From Actinoplanes xinjiangensis (lineage in GTDB: Bacteria > Actinomycetota > Actinomycetes > Mycobacteriales > Micromonosporaceae), in contig NZ_QGGR01000003.1 of assembly GCF_003148685.1 (NCBI RefSeq), positions 248,001-312,000 on the forward strand: a stretch of 64,000 bases of DNA, written 5' to 3'. Position 1 is the stretch's first letter. Each line of letters opens with the position of its first letter. Under the pieces are notes generated by a model that saw only the letters and a list, made by a program, of their open reading frames with translations, ran no database searches and was not told where the DNA came from. A program made the position numbers and the translations under genes. Below, piece by piece: positions 62,177 to 64,000 of the stretch.

Positions 62177-62923
62177 GTGGTCGCCGAATCGTATTCACGC
62201 AATCTGCCGTTCTCGAAGGCGTACAACTTCCGGGACGTCGGCGGTTACGCCGGCCTCGACGGGCGCCGCGTCCGCTGGCGGCGGCTGTTCCGCGCCGACT
62301 CCCTGCACCGGATGCACGAGGCCGACGGCGAGGCGTTCGCCGCCCTCGGCATCCGCACGGTGATCGACCTGCGCCGCGAGTTCGAGGTGCAGAAGTTCGG
62401 CCGGGTCGCCGAGGAGCACGGCGTCGACTACCGCAACCTGGTGATCCGGCACGTCGACTGGGAGGAGGTCGAGCACTCCGCGGACACGGTCCACGAGCGC
62501 TGGCTGGCCGACCGCTATCTCAACTTCGCCGAGGACGGCCGCGAGGGCATCGCCGGCTCACTAAAGGTCATCGCCGACCCGGCGGCCGGCCCGGTCGTGG
62601 TGCACTGCATGGCCGGCAAGGACCGGACCGGCACGGTGTGCGCGCTGACGCTGTCCCTGCTCGGCGTGTCCGACGAGGACATCGCCGCCGACTACGCCCT
62701 GACCACCGAGGCGATGCGCCCGCTCACCGAATACCTGCTGCGCGCCAGCCCTGAGGCGGTCAAGGGCAACGAGCACATGTTCGACTCCCCCGCCGAGGCG
62801 ATGCACTTGTTCCTCGACGACCTCCGCGCCCTGCACGGCTCGGTCGAGGCCTACGCCAAGGACATCGGCCTCACCGACGACGACCTGCAATCGCTGCGGT
62901 CCCATCTCCTCACCGACATCTAG
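62177..62923 (+). CDS. Protein tyrosine/dual-specificity phosphatase (active type)
   Basis: A 248-residue phosphatase of the lipid/tyrosine group. The P-loop is VVVHCMAGKDRTGTVCAL (HCxxGKDRT), which is the form of the DSP3/PtpB-like enzymes. The N-terminus NLPFSKAYNFRDVGGYAG is the family opening. Active-site Cys and Arg are both present, unlike the pseudophosphatase at 32914. GTG 62177 is the start. Divergent from cimA; substrate unknown. Confidence 0.92.
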   Translation: MVAESYSRNLPFSKAYNFRDVGGYAGLDGRRVRWRRLFRADSLHRMHEADGEAFAALGIRTVIDLRREFEVQKFGRVAEEHGVDYRNLVIRHVDWEEVEHSADTVHERWLADRYLNFAEDGREGIAGSLKVIADPAAGPVVVHCMAGKDRTGTVCALTLSLLGVSDEDIAADYALTTEAMRPLTEYLLRASPEAVKGNEHMFDSPAEAMHLFLDDLRALHGSVEAYAKDIGLTDDDLQSLRSHLLTDI

Positions 62924-63097
62924 CGGATGACGACCGGCCGCTGAGTGGTCAGGGACGGATACGCCCCGGCGGACGCGCTGGGATCTGGACGGACCTCGGC
63001 GGTCGCGGTGTAGTGCGGGACGGGTGGGTGCGTTTGTCGGCGCTCCCACCCGTACCGAAAAAGTGCGGTGACCCTGTGGAAAGGGTGACCGGACCGG

Positions 63098-64000
<903 letters not shown>

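Overview
The window is high-GC actinobacterial chromosome, most likely from a filamentous member of the Micromonosporaceae (Actinoplanes-like). This is an inference from base composition, frequent GTG starts, many ATGA/GTGA gene overlaps, and a gene order that follows the core order known from mycobacteria and streptomycetes (amt-ftsY-smc-mutM-rnc-plsX-rpmF-sepIVA-coaD-rsmD-recG-fakA-rpmB-thiL-ddl-gpsA-cofC-ppk-mutT1-hup-leuD-leuC-ndgR-tRNAs-FAH-cimA-ilvE). No prophage, insertion sequence or CRISPR array was found.

Layout. 1-10 kb: an ammonium transporter (cut by the window start) with a candidate GlnR site, an APH-fold kinase, ftsY, a PhoD-like phosphatase, a HAD hydrolase and smc. 10.0-15.0 kb: an accessory three-gene unit inserted between smc and mutM. 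It encodes a PelF-like glycosyltransferase, a 12-helix membrane protein with a repeat-bearing N-terminal region, and a short spherulin-4-like protein, and looks like a divergent exopolysaccharide synthase. 15.0-21.2 kb: a long minus-strand housekeeping run (rsmD/coaD, sepIVA, DUF177-rpmF-plsX-rnc-mannosyltransferase-mutM). 21.5-23.9 kb: two related LPXTG surface proteins. 23.9-28.4 kb: recG, fakA, rpmB. 28.6-33.4 kb: a palindromic repeat array, then GNAT, thiL, an AsnC-like protein, DUF3515, ddl and a probable pseudophosphatase. 33.4-36.6 kb: a tightly overlapping operon plsC-gpsA-PLP enzyme-zinc ribbon. 36.8-41.4 kb: F420 guanylyltransferase, cold-shock-like protein, ppk, mutT1. 41.5-45.2 kb: hup, leuD, leuC, ndgR. 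45.3-50 kb: a lactonase-like protein, two tRNA-Glu, one tRNA-Gln, an NmrA/TetR pair and a FAH protein. 50-53.1 kb: an ABC exporter with its regulator, and a conserved gene of uncertain function. 53.1-59 kb: minisatellites, arfB, a paired M16 peptidase, a nuclease-fold protein and an acetyltransferase. 59-64 kb: an editing-domain-less ThrRS, cimA, a tyrosine phosphatase and ilvE (cut by the window end).

The most interesting points are: (i) a short ThrRS-like gene preceded by what reads as a complete transcription attenuator with three consecutive Thr codons; (ii) a second attenuator before cimA with a Val-Leu-Ile-Ile leader; (iii) the Pel/spherulin-like unit; (iv) a dispersed perfect palindrome found at three convergent gene junctions, one of them expanded into six 63-bp copies; and (v) an unusual density of intergenic minisatellites. 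leuC, leuD, cimA, ilvE and ndgR form a branched-chain amino acid theme. amt, ppk and the GlnR-like site reflect nitrogen and phosphate handling.
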